Of a stretch of 64,000 bases of DNA, positions 1-9,251 are shown piece by piece. The position numbers and the translations under genes are program-made. Below the pieces are notes generated by a model, which was not told the origin of the DNA, made no database searches, and saw only the letters and a program-made list of their open reading frames with translations. The stretch covers positions 124,001 to 188,000 of the forward strand of contig NZ_JAJTTF010000005.1 of assembly GCF_021341785.1 (NCBI RefSeq), written 5' to 3'. Each line of letters starts with the position of its first letter. Position 1 is the stretch's first letter. This stretch comes from Microbacterium sp. Au-Mic1 (GTDB lineage Bacteria > Actinomycetota > Actinomycetes > Actinomycetales > Microbacteriaceae).

Positions 1-428
1 GCGACCGGGCCGTGCTTGCGGGCGACAGAGCGCAGCAGCGGCAGTGCGAGGGTGTGGTCGCCGCCGATGGTGACCAGGCGCGATGCGCGCTCGCCGAGGG
101 CGGTCGCGGCGCGGTCGGTCTCCTCGACCGCCGCCGTGATGTCGAACGGATTGAGCGCGATGTCGCCGGCATCGACGACCTGTGCGCGGGCGAACGGCGA
201 GAAGTCCTGGGCGGGGTTGTAGGGGCGCAGCAGTCGCGACGACTCGCGCACGTGCGAGGGACCGAACCTGGTCCCGGGCCGATAGCTCACGCCCGAATCG
301 AACGGGGCGCCGACCACGGCGATGTCGGCGTGGTCGACCTCCTCCAGCCGCGGCAGGCGGGCGAAGGTCGCGAAGCCCGCATAGCGGGGGGTTAGGGAGG
401 CGTCGACGGGGCCGATCGGAGTGGTCAT
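1..428 (-). CDS. Agmatinase / guanidinobutyrase family ureohydrolase (partial, C-terminus outside window)
   Basis: Mn-dependent ureohydrolase that removes urea from a guanidino compound. About 142 N-terminal residues are visible from ATG at 428. They carry the family's [18 protein letters not shown] stretch and the first metal-ligand motif [12 protein letters not shown]. The remaining Asp/His ligand motifs lie beyond base 1. The start is 3 bp past the stop of the 2-ketoarginine decarboxylase gene, so the two are translationally close in one operon. That neighbour makes 4-guanidinobutyrate, via an aldehyde, the more likely substrate than agmatine, but this is inference. Family call is sure; substrate is not. 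Confidence 0.88.
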   Translation of the reverse strand, partial: MTTPIGPVDASLTPRYAGFATFARLPRLEEVDHADIAVVGAPFDSGVSYRPGTRFGPSHVRESSRLLRPYNPAQDFSPFARAQVVDAGDIALNPFDITAAVEETDRAATALGERASRLVTIGGDHTLALPLLRSVARKHGPV

Positions 429-430
429 GG

Positions 431-2065
431 TCAGTCCTTCTGTTCAGCGGGGGAGGGATGCGGGGCGGGCTGCACGACGTGCACGAGCCGCACGCCGCCG
501 CCGGCGATGGCCGCGCGGATCGCCGGCGCCAGGTCCTCGGGTGCGCCGACCCGCTCGCCGTGCGCGCCGAAGGCACGGGCCAGGAGAGGCCAGTCGGGCT
601 GCACCAGGTCGACGCCGATCGCGGTCATCCCACGATCGAGCTCGTTCTGTCGGATCTCGGCGTAGCCGCCGTTGTCGACGCAGACGATGGTCAGGTCGAG
701 GCGCTGCTCGACGGCCGTCGCGATCTCGTTCACCGCGAACATGAGCGCGCCGTCGCCCACGACCGCCACGACGGGCCGATCCGGCTGAGCGACGCGGGCG
801 CCGATCGCGGCGGGGAGGCCGTAGCCGAGCGTCGCATAGGTGGGCGTGTACAGCAGCGCGTGCGGGCCGGAACGACGGAGCACGTTCGCCAGTGCGAGAT
901 AGATGATCTGGGACGAGTCGCCCGCCACGATCGCGTCGTCGGGCAGCGCCGCGGCGATCTCCTCGGCCAGCGCGACGGTCGCCGGAGCGGTCTCTCGGAT
1001 CTCCCGGAGCATCCCGGCGCGGACGTCGTCGATCGCGGGTGTGCGGGGTGTGAGAGACGGCAGGGCATCCAGGATCCGTTCGAGCACGGCGTGCGCGTCG
1101 CCGCGGATGCCGACCGTCGGCACCAGGTTCTTCGCGAGCTGCGCGTCGGAGATGTCCACGCGCACCACGGCACCGCGCGCCTCGAGCCGCGGGGCCCAGA
1201 GCTCGGCCTCGCCGAGCTTGGACCCCACGACGAGGAGCACATCGGCGTCCTCGGCGACGGCGCGGGCGCTCGCGAGGCGCAGGTTCGCTCCGAGGGCGAG
1301 CGGGTGGTGCTCGTCGATCGTGCCCTTGCCGTTGAGCGTGGTCAGGACCGGAGCGCCGAGCCGTTCTGCAACAGCGGTGAGGATCTCACCGGCGCGCGCC
1401 GCGCCACCGCCGGCGACGATCACAGGCCGCTCCGCCGCAGCGAGCAGGGCGACGGCCTCGGCGACCGCGACCGTGTCGCCGCTCTCCGCCCGAGGGAGCG
1501 GGCGGGGGAGGCGATCCGACGCGGGGACCTCGGCCGGCGCCTCGAGCACGTCCAGCGGCACCTCGATGTGCACGGGGCGCGGACGCCCGGTGCGGAACAG
1601 TGCGAACGCATCGTGCACGGCGGCGACCGCCTCCGCGGCCGAGCCGACGCGGCGCGACCACTCGGCGATCGCGCCGACCATCGCGGATGCGTCCTTCGTC
1701 TCGTGAAGGGTGCCCACGTCGGCGAACTCGGCACCGCGGGCGACCCCGGGGGAGAGCACGATCAGCGGACGCGACTCGCAGAAGGCGGTGCCGACGGCGC
1801 TCATCGCGTTCTGCAGTCCGGGACCGGAGGTGGTGATCACGACGCCGGGGAGCCCGGTCTGCTGCGCCCAGCCATCGGCGCCGTACCCGGATCCCTGCTC
1901 GTGCCGGTTCGTCACGACCCGGAAGCCCAGGTCGGCGAGAGGGCGGTAGAACTCCAGGTTGTGCGTGCCGGGGATCCCGAACACGGCCGTCACTCCGTAG
2001 CCGCGGATCGTCTCCAGGACGGCGCGACCGGCGGTGTCGGCGTAGGGGTCGGTCTCTGTCGTCAT
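431..2065 (-). CDS. ThDP-dependent decarboxylase, probable 5-guanidino-2-oxopentanoate decarboxylase (AruI-like)
   Basis: Predicted to decarboxylate 2-ketoarginine to 4-guanidinobutyraldehyde in the arginine transaminase pathway, in the cytosol. The 544-residue protein has the acetolactate-synthase fold order. An N-terminal PYR domain carries the conserved Glu in [11 protein letters not shown] near residue 55. A central domain follows, then a C-terminal PP domain with the ThDP motif GDG at about 437-439 and DNGG at about 464-467. ATG at 2065 is chosen over an upstream open extension because homologous sequence begins there. It lies between a ureohydrolase and an amidohydrolase on the same strand. 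The guanidino assignment rests largely on the ureohydrolase neighbour; benzoylformate decarboxylase or acetolactate synthase-like activity is the alternative. Confidence 0.8.
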   Translation of the reverse strand: MTTETDPYADTAGRAVLETIRGYGVTAVFGIPGTHNLEFYRPLADLGFRVVTNRHEQGSGYGADGWAQQTGLPGVVITTSGPGLQNAMSAVGTAFCESRPLIVLSPGVARGAEFADVGTLHETKDASAMVGAIAEWSRRVGSAAEAVAAVHDAFALFRTGRPRPVHIEVPLDVLEAPAEVPASDRLPRPLPRAESGDTVAVAEAVALLAAAERPVIVAGGGAARAGEILTAVAERLGAPVLTTLNGKGTIDEHHPLALGANLRLASARAVAEDADVLLVVGSKLGEAELWAPRLEARGAVVRVDISDAQLAKNLVPTVGIRGDAHAVLERILDALPSLTPRTPAIDDVRAGMLREIRETAPATVALAEEIAAALPDDAIVAGDSSQIIYLALANVLRRSGPHALLYTPTYATLGYGLPAAIGARVAQPDRPVVAVVGDGALMFAVNEIATAVEQRLDLTIVCVDNGGYAEIRQNELDRGMTAIGVDLVQPDWPLLARAFGAHGERVGAPEDLAPAIRAAIAGGGVRLVHVVQPAPHPSPAEQKD

Positions 2066-2078
2066 CTGTTCGTTCCCC

Positions 2079-3749
2079 TCAGGCCGCGCGGTGCCGCGGC
2101 TCGCCGTCGACCCACGTTTCGAGCACCCGGATCCGGCCGATCCGTTCGGGATCCGCCTCGAGCACATCCTCGTCCAGCACGACGAAGTCGGCGAGCTTGC
2201 CGACTTCGAGGCTGCCCAGGTCGTCCTCGCGGCCGAGGGAGACGGCGCCTTCGATCGTGTGCGCGCGCAGGGCGGACAGGGCGGAGATGCGCAGGTCGTC
2301 CGGACCGAGGCGATGCCCACGACGGGTGATCCGCGTCACCGCGGCCTGGATCGCCTCGAGCGGGATCGGGTCGGCGACGGGGGCGTCGGAGGAGATCGTG
2401 ACCGGAACCCCGGCGCGCTCGAACTCGCCGAGCGGGTTGAAGCGCTCACCGGGAGTCCCGATCGCCTCCTCGACGCCCTCGCCCCAGTTGTAATAGTGCT
2501 GGGGCTGATTGACCGGACGGATGCCGGCGGTCGCCATGCGCGTGATCTGCTCGGGAGTCGGCAGCCCGCAGTGCTCGATCCGGTGCCGGGCGTCGTCGTC
2601 GGGGTTCTCCGCCAGTGCTGCTTCGATCGCCGAGACGACCATCTCGATCGCCGTGGGCGATTGTGCGTGGGTCGCGGTCTGGAGGCCTGCCGCATGCGCG
2701 CGCCGGATGAGGGCGGCGTACTCGGCGGGCTCGTGATAGAGCTGCCCGGTGCGGCAGGGATCGCCCACATAGCCGTCGGGGAAGTAGGCGGTCCAGCCGC
2801 CGAGGGTCCCGTCGGCGTAGAACTTGATGCCGGCGAAGCTGAGGTGGGCATTGCCGAACTGGCCGACGAGGCCCATCTCCAGCGCCTCGTCGAGCAGGTG
2901 CGAGAGCAGGTACATCGACACGCGCAGCGGCAGCCGCCCGGCCTGCGCCAGCCGCAGGTACATGTCGAACTCGCGGCGGCTCACCTGCGCATCTCCGATC
3001 GCGGTCACGCCGCCCGCGAGGAACCGGGCGGTCGCCACGTCGAGCTGACGCAGGTGCTCCTCCGGCTCGTCCGCGAGGTGGAAGTTCGGGCCGTGATGGC
3101 CGACCTTCACGCCGTGCACGCCGGTGAGGATGTTGCACGCCGCGTCGGACAACTCGCCGGTGAGCTCGCCGTCGGCGTCGCGGAAGAACTCGCCGCCGGC
3201 GGGGTTCGGCGTCTCGGGGCCGATCCCGCTGCTCTCGAGCGTGTACGAGTTCACCACGCCGCCGTGCCCGGAGGCGTTCATGAGGTAGACCTCGCGATCG
3301 GTCGCGACCTGGTCGAGCTCGAAGCGGGTGGGGTGTCGCTGCTCGGCGAGGTTGCGGTGCTCGTAGCCGTAGCCGCGCACCGGTCGCCCTGCCGGGAGTG
3401 CGGCCGCCGCCTCCTGCAGGAGGGCGACGATCTCGGGGATGCTCCGGGCCTTCTCCGGCCCGCAGTCCACCCAGGTCATCATCTGGCCGTACATGAGCGG
3501 ATGCGCGTGCGCGTCGATGAATCCCGGGACCACCGTCGCGTCGCCGAGGTCGACCCGCTCCGGCGCCAGTCCCGCGGCCGCGGCGGCCGCTTCGCACTCG
3601 ACCGCCGAGCCTGTCGCGAGGATCCGGCCTCGGTCGAGGAGCATCGCCGACGCGGTCGTGGCGGAGGGGTCGAGCAGATGGATCGCGCGGGCGGTGACGA
3701 GCCGGGGGGTCGTCTGGCGGGACTGGTCGAAGGGGACGAGCTTTCTCAT
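2079..3749 (-). CDS. Amidohydrolase family 3 (YtcJ-like) metal-dependent hydrolase
   Basis: Cytosolic metal-dependent hydrolase of the amidohydrolase superfamily, YtcJ branch, 556 residues, full length for the family. Visible metal-site features are HAH at residues 81-83 in GFIDAHAHPL, IKFYADGTLGG, ATHAQSP, RHRIEHCG and the late Asp in TISSDAP. Substrate is unknown for this branch. ATG at 3749 overlaps the stop of the upstream transporter by four bases (ATGA), so the two are coupled. Fourteen bases separate its stop from the next start. Placement between an importer and guanidino-degrading enzymes suggests that it opens or trims the imported compound before decarboxylation; that is inference. 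Confidence 0.85.
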   Translation of the reverse strand: MRKLVPFDQSRQTTPRLVTARAIHLLDPSATTASAMLLDRGRILATGSAVECEAAAAAAGLAPERVDLGDATVVPGFIDAHAHPLMYGQMMTWVDCGPEKARSIPEIVALLQEAAAALPAGRPVRGYGYEHRNLAEQRHPTRFELDQVATDREVYLMNASGHGGVVNSYTLESSGIGPETPNPAGGEFFRDADGELTGELSDAACNILTGVHGVKVGHHGPNFHLADEPEEHLRQLDVATARFLAGGVTAIGDAQVSRREFDMYLRLAQAGRLPLRVSMYLLSHLLDEALEMGLVGQFGNAHLSFAGIKFYADGTLGGWTAYFPDGYVGDPCRTGQLYHEPAEYAALIRRAHAAGLQTATHAQSPTAIEMVVSAIEAALAENPDDDARHRIEHCGLPTPEQITRMATAGIRPVNQPQHYYNWGEGVEEAIGTPGERFNPLGEFERAGVPVTISSDAPVADPIPLEAIQAAVTRITRRGHRLGPDDLRISALSALRAHTIEGAVSLGREDDLGSLEVGKLADFVVLDEDVLEADPERIGRIRVLETWVDGEPRHRAA

Positions 3750-5068
3750 GGCAGCCTGTTCGCGGTGGTGTCGGTGCGGGCGGTGAAGGACGACGTGACG
3801 GGGGCCTCGTCGGAGTGCTGGGGCGCGAGTCGGGTGCAGATCGCGGCGAGCACGGCCATGCCGATGAACATCCCGATGACCGACCAGATGCTGCCCGTCC
3901 ACGCGACCAGCTGGGTCGCGAACCAGGGGGAGAAGCCGGCCCAGACGGCGGCGCCCACGCCGTAGGAGAGGGCGATCGAGGTGTAGCGGGCCTGCGGGCG
4001 GAACATCTGCGCGAGGATCGCGGCGATCGGCGCGTAGGTCGCGCTCATCGCAATGCGCACGAGCGACGCCAGGAGGAAGATGAGCGGCTCGACACGGCCG
4101 GGCATGAGCAGGAGGAACGGCGCGAATGTCAGCACGGAGGTCAGCAGGCCGATGTACATCACGTTCTTGCGGCCCCACTTGTCGCCGAGCCATGCCACCG
4201 GGAGCGTCACCACGAACTCCACGAAGGAGGCGATGGTCATCGCGTCGAGGATCACCTGCTCGCTGATCGAGATCGGCGCGCCTGTCGCGTAGGCGGTCGC
4301 GAAGGTCGTGGCCAGGTAGTACCCGCCTGTCGAGATCGGGAGGATGCCGATGCCGAGCAGGATCGGACGCCAGTTGGCGCGAAGCGCGAAGGCCAGCGGC
4401 ATCGACTGCTTGCGGCCCTCGATCTTCTCCTCGAAGACCGGCGACTCCTCGACGCGGAAGCGCACCCAGAAGCCGACCGCGATGAGCACGATCGAGAGCA
4501 GGAACGGGATCCGCCAGCCGCCGTCGCGGATGAAGCCCTCGCCGCCGCGCGACATGATCGCGAAGATGCCCGAGGCGAGCAGCGCGCCGGCCGGGTTGCC
4601 GAGCTGCGTGAAGCCGCCGTAGAACGTCTTCGACTTCTCCGGCGCGTGCTCGACGCTCATGAGCACGGCGCCACCCCACTCGCCGCCGACGGCCAGGCCC
4701 TGAAGCGCGCGCAGCAGGATCAGCAGGATCGGGGCCAGGATGCCCACGTTCTCATAGGTGGGCAGGCATCCCACGAGCACCGTCGAGGCGCCCATCAGCA
4801 ACAGGGTGATGACGAGCGAGACCCGGCGGCCGAGCTTGTCACCGATGTGGCCGAAGAGGATGCCGCCGATGGGGCGGACGAGGAAGGCCACGGCGAAGGT
4901 GGCGAAGGCGGCCGACGTCTCGGCGAGCGGATCCTTGCTCGGGAAGAAGAGCGGGCCGAACACGAGGGCGGCTGCAGTGGCGTAGACGTAGAAGTCGTAC
5001 CACTCGATCGTGGTTCCGACGAAGGCGGCGAGACCGGCGCGCCGGGCCTTTGCGTGGGTGGAGGTCAT
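3746..5068 (-). CDS. MFS transporter, metabolite:H+ symporter (MHS/ProP) family
   Basis: Twelve-helix major facilitator of the MHS subfamily, 440 residues. It begins with the typical GTTIEWYDFYVYATAAALVF motif in helix 1 and has the loop GHIGDKLGRR between helices 2 and 3 and a second WLGDKWGRKN after helix 7. Members import compatible solutes, organic acids or amino-acid derivatives with protons. It is the first gene of the minus-strand guanidino operon and overlaps the amidohydrolase by four bases. It faces a divergent Lrp-type regulator across 206 bp, which probably controls it. The substrate is presumably the compound processed by the downstream enzymes. Confidence 0.9.
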   Translation of the reverse strand: MTSTHAKARRAGLAAFVGTTIEWYDFYVYATAAALVFGPLFFPSKDPLAETSAAFATFAVAFLVRPIGGILFGHIGDKLGRRVSLVITLLLMGASTVLVGCLPTYENVGILAPILLILLRALQGLAVGGEWGGAVLMSVEHAPEKSKTFYGGFTQLGNPAGALLASGIFAIMSRGGEGFIRDGGWRIPFLLSIVLIAVGFWVRFRVEESPVFEEKIEGRKQSMPLAFALRANWRPILLGIGILPISTGGYYLATTFATAYATGAPISISEQVILDAMTIASFVEFVVTLPVAWLGDKWGRKNVMYIGLLTSVLTFAPFLLLMPGRVEPLIFLLASLVRIAMSATYAPIAAILAQMFRPQARYTSIALSYGVGAAVWAGFSPWFATQLVAWTGSIWSVIGMFIGMAVLAAICTRLAPQHSDEAPVTSSFTARTDTTANRLP

Positions 5069-5274
5069 GCCCGCTCCTTTGCGGTGTCAGGGATGCGAAG
5101 GATGCTAGGACGACGGGCGGTCGGTCGCAACGTCAATTGTCCAGCGTGAACGGTCATGAACTGGAGTATTGTTCGGTCTCATCGCCATTCAGATCCCATT
5201 TCCTCATCGAGATGGAATCTCCAAAGCATTTCTGACGACAACGGAATCCAAACGAGGAAAGTCGGGAGATCCAC
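5069..5274. promoter_or_regulatory. Divergent control region between the guanidino operon and its Lrp-type regulator
   Basis: This 206-bp stretch between two divergent starts is clearly less GC-rich than its surroundings, especially about 5130-5260. It must hold both promoters. I see no strong single palindrome and no sequence that reads as a guanidine riboswitch. Binding of the neighbouring Lrp-type protein here is inferred from gene arrangement only. Confidence 0.5.
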
Positions 5275-6177
5275 GTGGCCGCCGCTGATTTCGATGCCGA
5301 GCTCATCCGCGCGCTCCGTGAGGACGGGAGAGCCAGCATCCGCGCGCTGGCCGCCGAACTCGGTCAGACGAGGGTCGCGGTCGCATCGAGACTGCGCCTG
5401 CTGCTCGAGGACCGCACCATCCGGATCATCGGCGCGGTCGACCCCTCCTTCCTGGGGCAGCACGTGATCGCGCACGTGTCGATCCGCACCACCGGGGCCA
5501 TCGCGGGTGTCGCCGTCACTCTGCAGGATCTGGAGGAGACCGTGTTCGTCTCGGCCGTCGCCGGGGTGCACGACCTCGTGACCGAGGTGCGATTGGGCAC
5601 GATGTCCGAATTGCACGCCGTCATCGAGCGCGTGCGGGCGATCCCGCAGGTCCTCGACGTCAACACGCTCGTCTACACCTCGGTCGTGAAGGGTCCGTTC
5701 GTCTCCAGCTACCGGGGTCAGATAGCGATCGACACGATCGACGCCGCCCTGATCGAGCAGCTGCAGGCCGACGGCCGCGCCAGTTTCCGTGCGCTCGGCG
5801 AGGTCGTCCGACTTTCCCCGTCGGCGGTCGCGACCCGCGTGCAGCGCCTGCGGGAGGCCCACGTCATCCAGATCGGCGCGGTGGAGGCCCGCGGACCCGC
5901 GCACCGGCGGCAGTCGATGGGTGTCGGGGTCAGTCTTCGCGGCGACGACGATGCGGCACTGCGTCTCATCCGCTCCTGGCCCGGGGTCGACTTCGCGGCG
6001 CGGACGATCGGGCGCTTCGACGCCGTGATCACGTTCGTGGAGCCCTCGCCCGGTGCCCTTCATGAAGGCCTGGAGCGCCTGCGCTCCCTGCCGGAGGTCT
6101 CCCACACCGAGGCCTGGCTTCACCTCGCCGTGCTCAAGGAGGACTACGCGAGGCAGTTCGCACTCGTCCCCGAGTAG
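5275..6177 (+). CDS. Lrp/AsnC family transcriptional regulator with two AsnC units
   Basis: DNA-binding regulator of 300 residues, about twice the usual Lrp/AsnC length. It contains two consecutive units, each with an AsnC-type helix-turn-helix and a RAM-like ligand domain. The first HTH includes LIRALREDGRASIRALAAEL near residues 9-28, and the second has LIEQLQADGRASFRALGEVV near 159-178. GTG at 5275 follows GGGAGATCC and was taken as start. It is divergent from the guanidino operon and so is its likely regulator, responding to an amino acid or guanidino metabolite. The gene shows no sign of damage. Confidence 0.88.
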   Translation: MAAADFDAELIRALREDGRASIRALAAELGQTRVAVASRLRLLLEDRTIRIIGAVDPSFLGQHVIAHVSIRTTGAIAGVAVTLQDLEETVFVSAVAGVHDLVTEVRLGTMSELHAVIERVRAIPQVLDVNTLVYTSVVKGPFVSSYRGQIAIDTIDAALIEQLQADGRASFRALGEVVRLSPSAVATRVQRLREAHVIQIGAVEARGPAHRRQSMGVGVSLRGDDDAALRLIRSWPGVDFAARTIGRFDAVITFVEPSPGALHEGLERLRSLPEVSHTEAWLHLAVLKEDYARQFALVPE

Positions 6178-6195
6178 GACGGGATCGCGACGATG

Positions 6196-6221
6196 CCGCA
6201 GCCTGATCCGTGCCGCTGCGG
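6196..6221 (+). terminator. Possible rho-independent-like hairpin after the Lrp regulator
   Basis: CCGCAGC at 6196-6202 pairs with GCTGCGG at 6215-6221, 18 bases after the regulator stop. No T tract follows. It may be a weak actinobacterial terminator. Confidence 0.35.
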
Positions 6222-6339
6222 TGTCAGGAAGATCTCCTGGTCAGGTCACGTCTCGGCGTCGGAACTCCCGCGAATCGCCGACCCATGCCTACAATCGGGT
6301 GTCCCGTGCGCCGTGAACCCTGACGGCCATGGATGTTGC

Positions 6340-6359
6340 GGCCGCGCTGAAGCGCGGCC
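6340..6359 (+). promoter_or_regulatory. Stem-loop in the 5' leader of the peptide-binding protein gene
   Basis: GGCCGCGC and GCGCGGCC form an eight-pair stem with a TGAA loop, ending 23 bases before the ATG of the binding-protein gene. It may stabilise the transcript or act on translation. No function is shown by the sequence alone. Confidence 0.4.
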
Positions 6360-6382
6360 ACGGAACCGATACAGAGGTGTAT

Positions 6383-8017
6383 ATGTCATTCCACAGCACT
6401 CGAGGCCGTCTCGGCCTCGCCATCGGCGCGCTCGGCGCCACGGCCCTCGTTCTCGCGGGCTGTGCGACGAGCAGCACGGGCGGCGGGGGTTCGACCGGGG
6501 GATCCTCCGGCAGCACGATCACCGTCGGCACGACCGACAAGATCACGTTCCTCGACCCGGCCGGCTCGTACGACAATGGCTCGTTCGCGGTGATGAACCA
6601 GATCTACCCGTTCCTCATGAACAGCAAGTACGGCACGGCCGAGGTCACCCCGGACATCGCCGAGTCGGCGGAGTTCACCTCGCCGACCGAGTACACGGTG
6701 AAGCTGAAGAAGGGTCTGAAGTTCGCCAACGGCGACCCGCTCACCTCGGCGTCCGTGAAGTTCTCCTTCGACCGCATGGTCAAGATCAACGACCCCAACG
6801 GCCCGGCTTCGCTGCTCGGCAACCTCGACAGCACCGCGGCGCCGGACGCGACCACGGTCGTCTTCACGCTGAAGAACGGCAACGACCAGATCTGGCCGCT
6901 CATCCTCTCCAGCCCGGCGGCTCCCATCGTCGACGAGAAGGTCTTCTCGGCCGACAAGGTCACCGATGACGACACCATCGTCAAGGGCAAGGCCTTCGCC
7001 GGTCAGTACGAGATCACCGACTACAAGAAGAACCAGCTCATCTCCTACAAGCCGTACGCCGGCTACGAGGGCGAGCTCGGCAAGGCCGCCAACAGCCAGG
7101 TCAACGTCAAGTACTTCGCGGACGCGTCGAACCTGAAGCTCGCGATCGGCAACGGCGACATCGACGTGGCCTTCCGCAGCCTGTCGGCCACCGACACCGA
7201 GGACCTGGGCAAGAACAAGAAGGTCAAGCTGGTCGAGGGCCCCGGCGGCGAGATCCGCTACATCGTGTTCAACTTCAACACGATGCCCTTCGGCGCGACG
7301 ACCCCCGAGGCCGACCCGGCCAAGTCCCAGGCCGTGCGCCAGGCGGCGGCGGACCTGGTCGACCGCGCGGCGATCGCGAAGGACGTCTACAAGGACACGT
7401 ACAGCCCGCTGTACTCGTTCGTCGCGGACGGCATGGCCGGCGCCACCCAGCCGCTGAAGTCGATGTACGGCGACGGCAACGGCGGACCTTCGCTCGACAA
7501 GGCGAAGAAGGTCCTGGCCGACGCGGGCGTCACCACCCCGGTCACGCTGAACCTGCAGTACAACGGCGACCACTACGGCCCGTCCTCGGGTGACGAGTAC
7601 GCCGCGGTCAAGGCGCAGCTCGAGCAGGGCGGTCTGTTCACCGTCAACCTGCAGAGCACCGAGTGGACGCAGTACTCCAAGGACCGCACGGCCGACGTGT
7701 ACCCGGCGTACCAGCTCGGCTGGTTCCCGGACTACTCCGACGCGGACAACTACCTGTCGCCGTTCTTCCTCACGAAGAACTTCCTCGGCAACCACTACGA
7801 CAACACGGCGGTCAACGACCTCATCGTGAAGTCGCAGACCGAGACCGACAAGGACAAGCGCATGGCCGACCTCGCGCAGGTGCAGGACATGGTCGCGAAG
7901 GACCTCTCCACCCTGCCGCTGCTGCAGGGCAAGCAGGTCGCCGTCGTCGGCAAGGACGTGAACGGCACCACGCTCGACGCGTCGTTCAAGTTCCGCTACG
8001 CGCCGCTGACGAAGTAG
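6383..8017 (+). CDS. ABC transporter substrate-binding lipoprotein, peptide/opine (SBP family 5)
   Basis: Extracytoplasmic solute-binding protein of the DppA/OppA family, 544 residues. It has a lipoprotein signal with lipobox LAGC (Cys27), followed by a Gly/Ser linker and the family-5 binding domain. It captures peptides or related solutes for the permeases encoded next. ATG at 6383 is preceded by AGAGGTG; an upstream in-frame ATG would add a non-signal extension and is rejected. It is the first gene of a four-gene operon with two permeases and a fused ATPase. Exact substrate cannot be read from sequence. Nearness to the guanidino operon may be coincidental. Confidence 0.92.
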   Translation: MSFHSTRGRLGLAIGALGATALVLAGCATSSTGGGGSTGGSSGSTITVGTTDKITFLDPAGSYDNGSFAVMNQIYPFLMNSKYGTAEVTPDIAESAEFTSPTEYTVKLKKGLKFANGDPLTSASVKFSFDRMVKINDPNGPASLLGNLDSTAAPDATTVVFTLKNGNDQIWPLILSSPAAPIVDEKVFSADKVTDDDTIVKGKAFAGQYEITDYKKNQLISYKPYAGYEGELGKAANSQVNVKYFADASNLKLAIGNGDIDVAFRSLSATDTEDLGKNKKVKLVEGPGGEIRYIVFNFNTMPFGATTPEADPAKSQAVRQAAADLVDRAAIAKDVYKDTYSPLYSFVADGMAGATQPLKSMYGDGNGGPSLDKAKKVLADAGVTTPVTLNLQYNGDHYGPSSGDEYAAVKAQLEQGGLFTVNLQSTEWTQYSKDRTADVYPAYQLGWFPDYSDADNYLSPFFLTKNFLGNHYDNTAVNDLIVKSQTETDKDKRMADLAQVQDMVAKDLSTLPLLQGKQVAVVGKDVNGTTLDASFKFRYAPLTK

Positions 8018-8027
8018 CGCACCTTTG

Positions 8028-8061
8028 ACGGGGCACCGCCGCACTCGCGACGGTGCCCCGT
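8028..8061 (+). terminator. Intra-operon hairpin between binding-protein and permease genes
   Basis: ACGGGGCACCG at 8028-8038 pairs perfectly with CGGTGCCCCGT at 8051-8061. It starts 11 bases after the binding-protein stop in a 156-bp gap, the gap being wide for this operon. Such hairpins commonly protect or attenuate so that binding protein exceeds permease; that role is inferred. Confidence 0.6.
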
Positions 8062-8173
8062 CCTCGTTCCAGGGCGCAGATCCGGTCCCCGAGCCCGTCA
8101 CGGGGTCCTGATCCGCCCGATTCCGGTTCGCAGCGAAGCGACCGGATCCGCTCCACCCTCACGAAGGTTCCCC

Positions 8174-9250
8174 ATGGCCGTTGATGTCCTCGCCGCAGAT
8201 CCCGTGGCGACGCGCCCCACCTCCTCCGGAGGGGGACTGTGGCGCTACATCCTGATCCGCCTCGTGCTGATCATCCCCACCGTCCTCATCCTGATCACCC
8301 TGGTCTTCTTCCTGATGCGGGTCACCGGCGACCCGATCACCGCGGCCCTCGGCGGCCGTCTGCCCGCCGATCAGCTCGCCCAGCGCGTGCACGAGGCCGG
8401 CTACGACCGGCCGGTCCTGATCCAGTACTTCGAGTACCTCGGCAACATCCTGCACGGCGACTTCGGGACCACCATCACCGACGGCCAGAAGGTCACCACG
8501 GTGCTGCTGACCTACGGATCCGCCACGCTCGAGCTCGCGATCTACGCGCTCATCGTCGCGTTCGCGGTGTCGATCCCGCTCGGCCTCGTCGCCGCGCACC
8601 GCCGCGACAAGTGGCAGGACGCGTCGCTGCGCATCATGGCGATCCTCGCCTACGCCACGCCCATCTTCTTCGTCGGCCTGCTGCTGAAGCTCGTCTTCTC
8701 GGTGTGGCTGGGCTGGATGCCGGTCTCCGGGCGCGCGAGCACCCAGACCGAGCTGCTGATGAGCGGGGTGAACACCCCTACCGGCATCTACCTGCTCGAT
8801 GCGATCCGACTCGGCAACGGCCCCGCCATCCTCGACGTGCTGTGGCACGCGATCCTGCCGGCTCTCGCCCTCGGTCTGCTGACGGCCGGCATCTTCCTGC
8901 GGCTCATCCGCACGAACGTGATCGGCACCCTCGGCCAGCAGTACGTCACCTCCGGCCGTTCCCGCGGCGTGAGTGAGTACCGTCTGGTCACCAAGCACGC
9001 GTTCCGTCCCGCGCTGATCCCGATCATCACCGTGATGGGGCTGCAGATCGCGCTGCTGCTCGCCGGCGCCATCCTGACCGAGACGACCTTCGAGTGGAAG
9101 GGCATCGGCTTCATGCTGAGCGAGTACCTCAAGGCCCGCGACTTCGTGGCGGTGCAGGGCATCGTCGTGATGATCGCCGTGATCGTCGCCGTCACCAACT
9201 TCATCGTCGACATCGTCGCCGCCATGATCGATCCGCGGGTGAGGTACTGA
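8174..9250 (+). CDS. ABC transporter permease, DppB family
   Basis: Inner-membrane permease of the peptide/nickel class, 358 residues. It has an N-terminal helix in LWRYILIRLVLIIPTVLILI, the periplasmic segment typical of DppB, and five further helices. The EAA cytoplasmic loop lies around VTSGRSRGVSEYRLVTKHAF. The ATG at 8174 follows a GAAGG ribosome site. It pairs with the DppC-type permease whose start is one base after this stop. Length and topology are normal. Confidence 0.92.
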   Translation: MAVDVLAADPVATRPTSSGGGLWRYILIRLVLIIPTVLILITLVFFLMRVTGDPITAALGGRLPADQLAQRVHEAGYDRPVLIQYFEYLGNILHGDFGTTITDGQKVTTVLLTYGSATLELAIYALIVAFAVSIPLGLVAAHRRDKWQDASLRIMAILAYATPIFFVGLLLKLVFSVWLGWMPVSGRASTQTELLMSGVNTPTGIYLLDAIRLGNGPAILDVLWHAILPALALGLLTAGIFLRLIRTNVIGTLGQQYVTSGRSRGVSEYRLVTKHAFRPALIPIITVMGLQIALLLAGAILTETTFEWKGIGFMLSEYLKARDFVAVQGIVVMIAVIVAVTNFIVDIVAAMIDPRVRY

Positions 9251-9251
9251 G

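Noticed and set aside
5069..5274. Guanidine riboswitch before the guanidino operon
   Set aside because: No ykkC-like conserved segments were recognised; a protein regulator is encoded next door.
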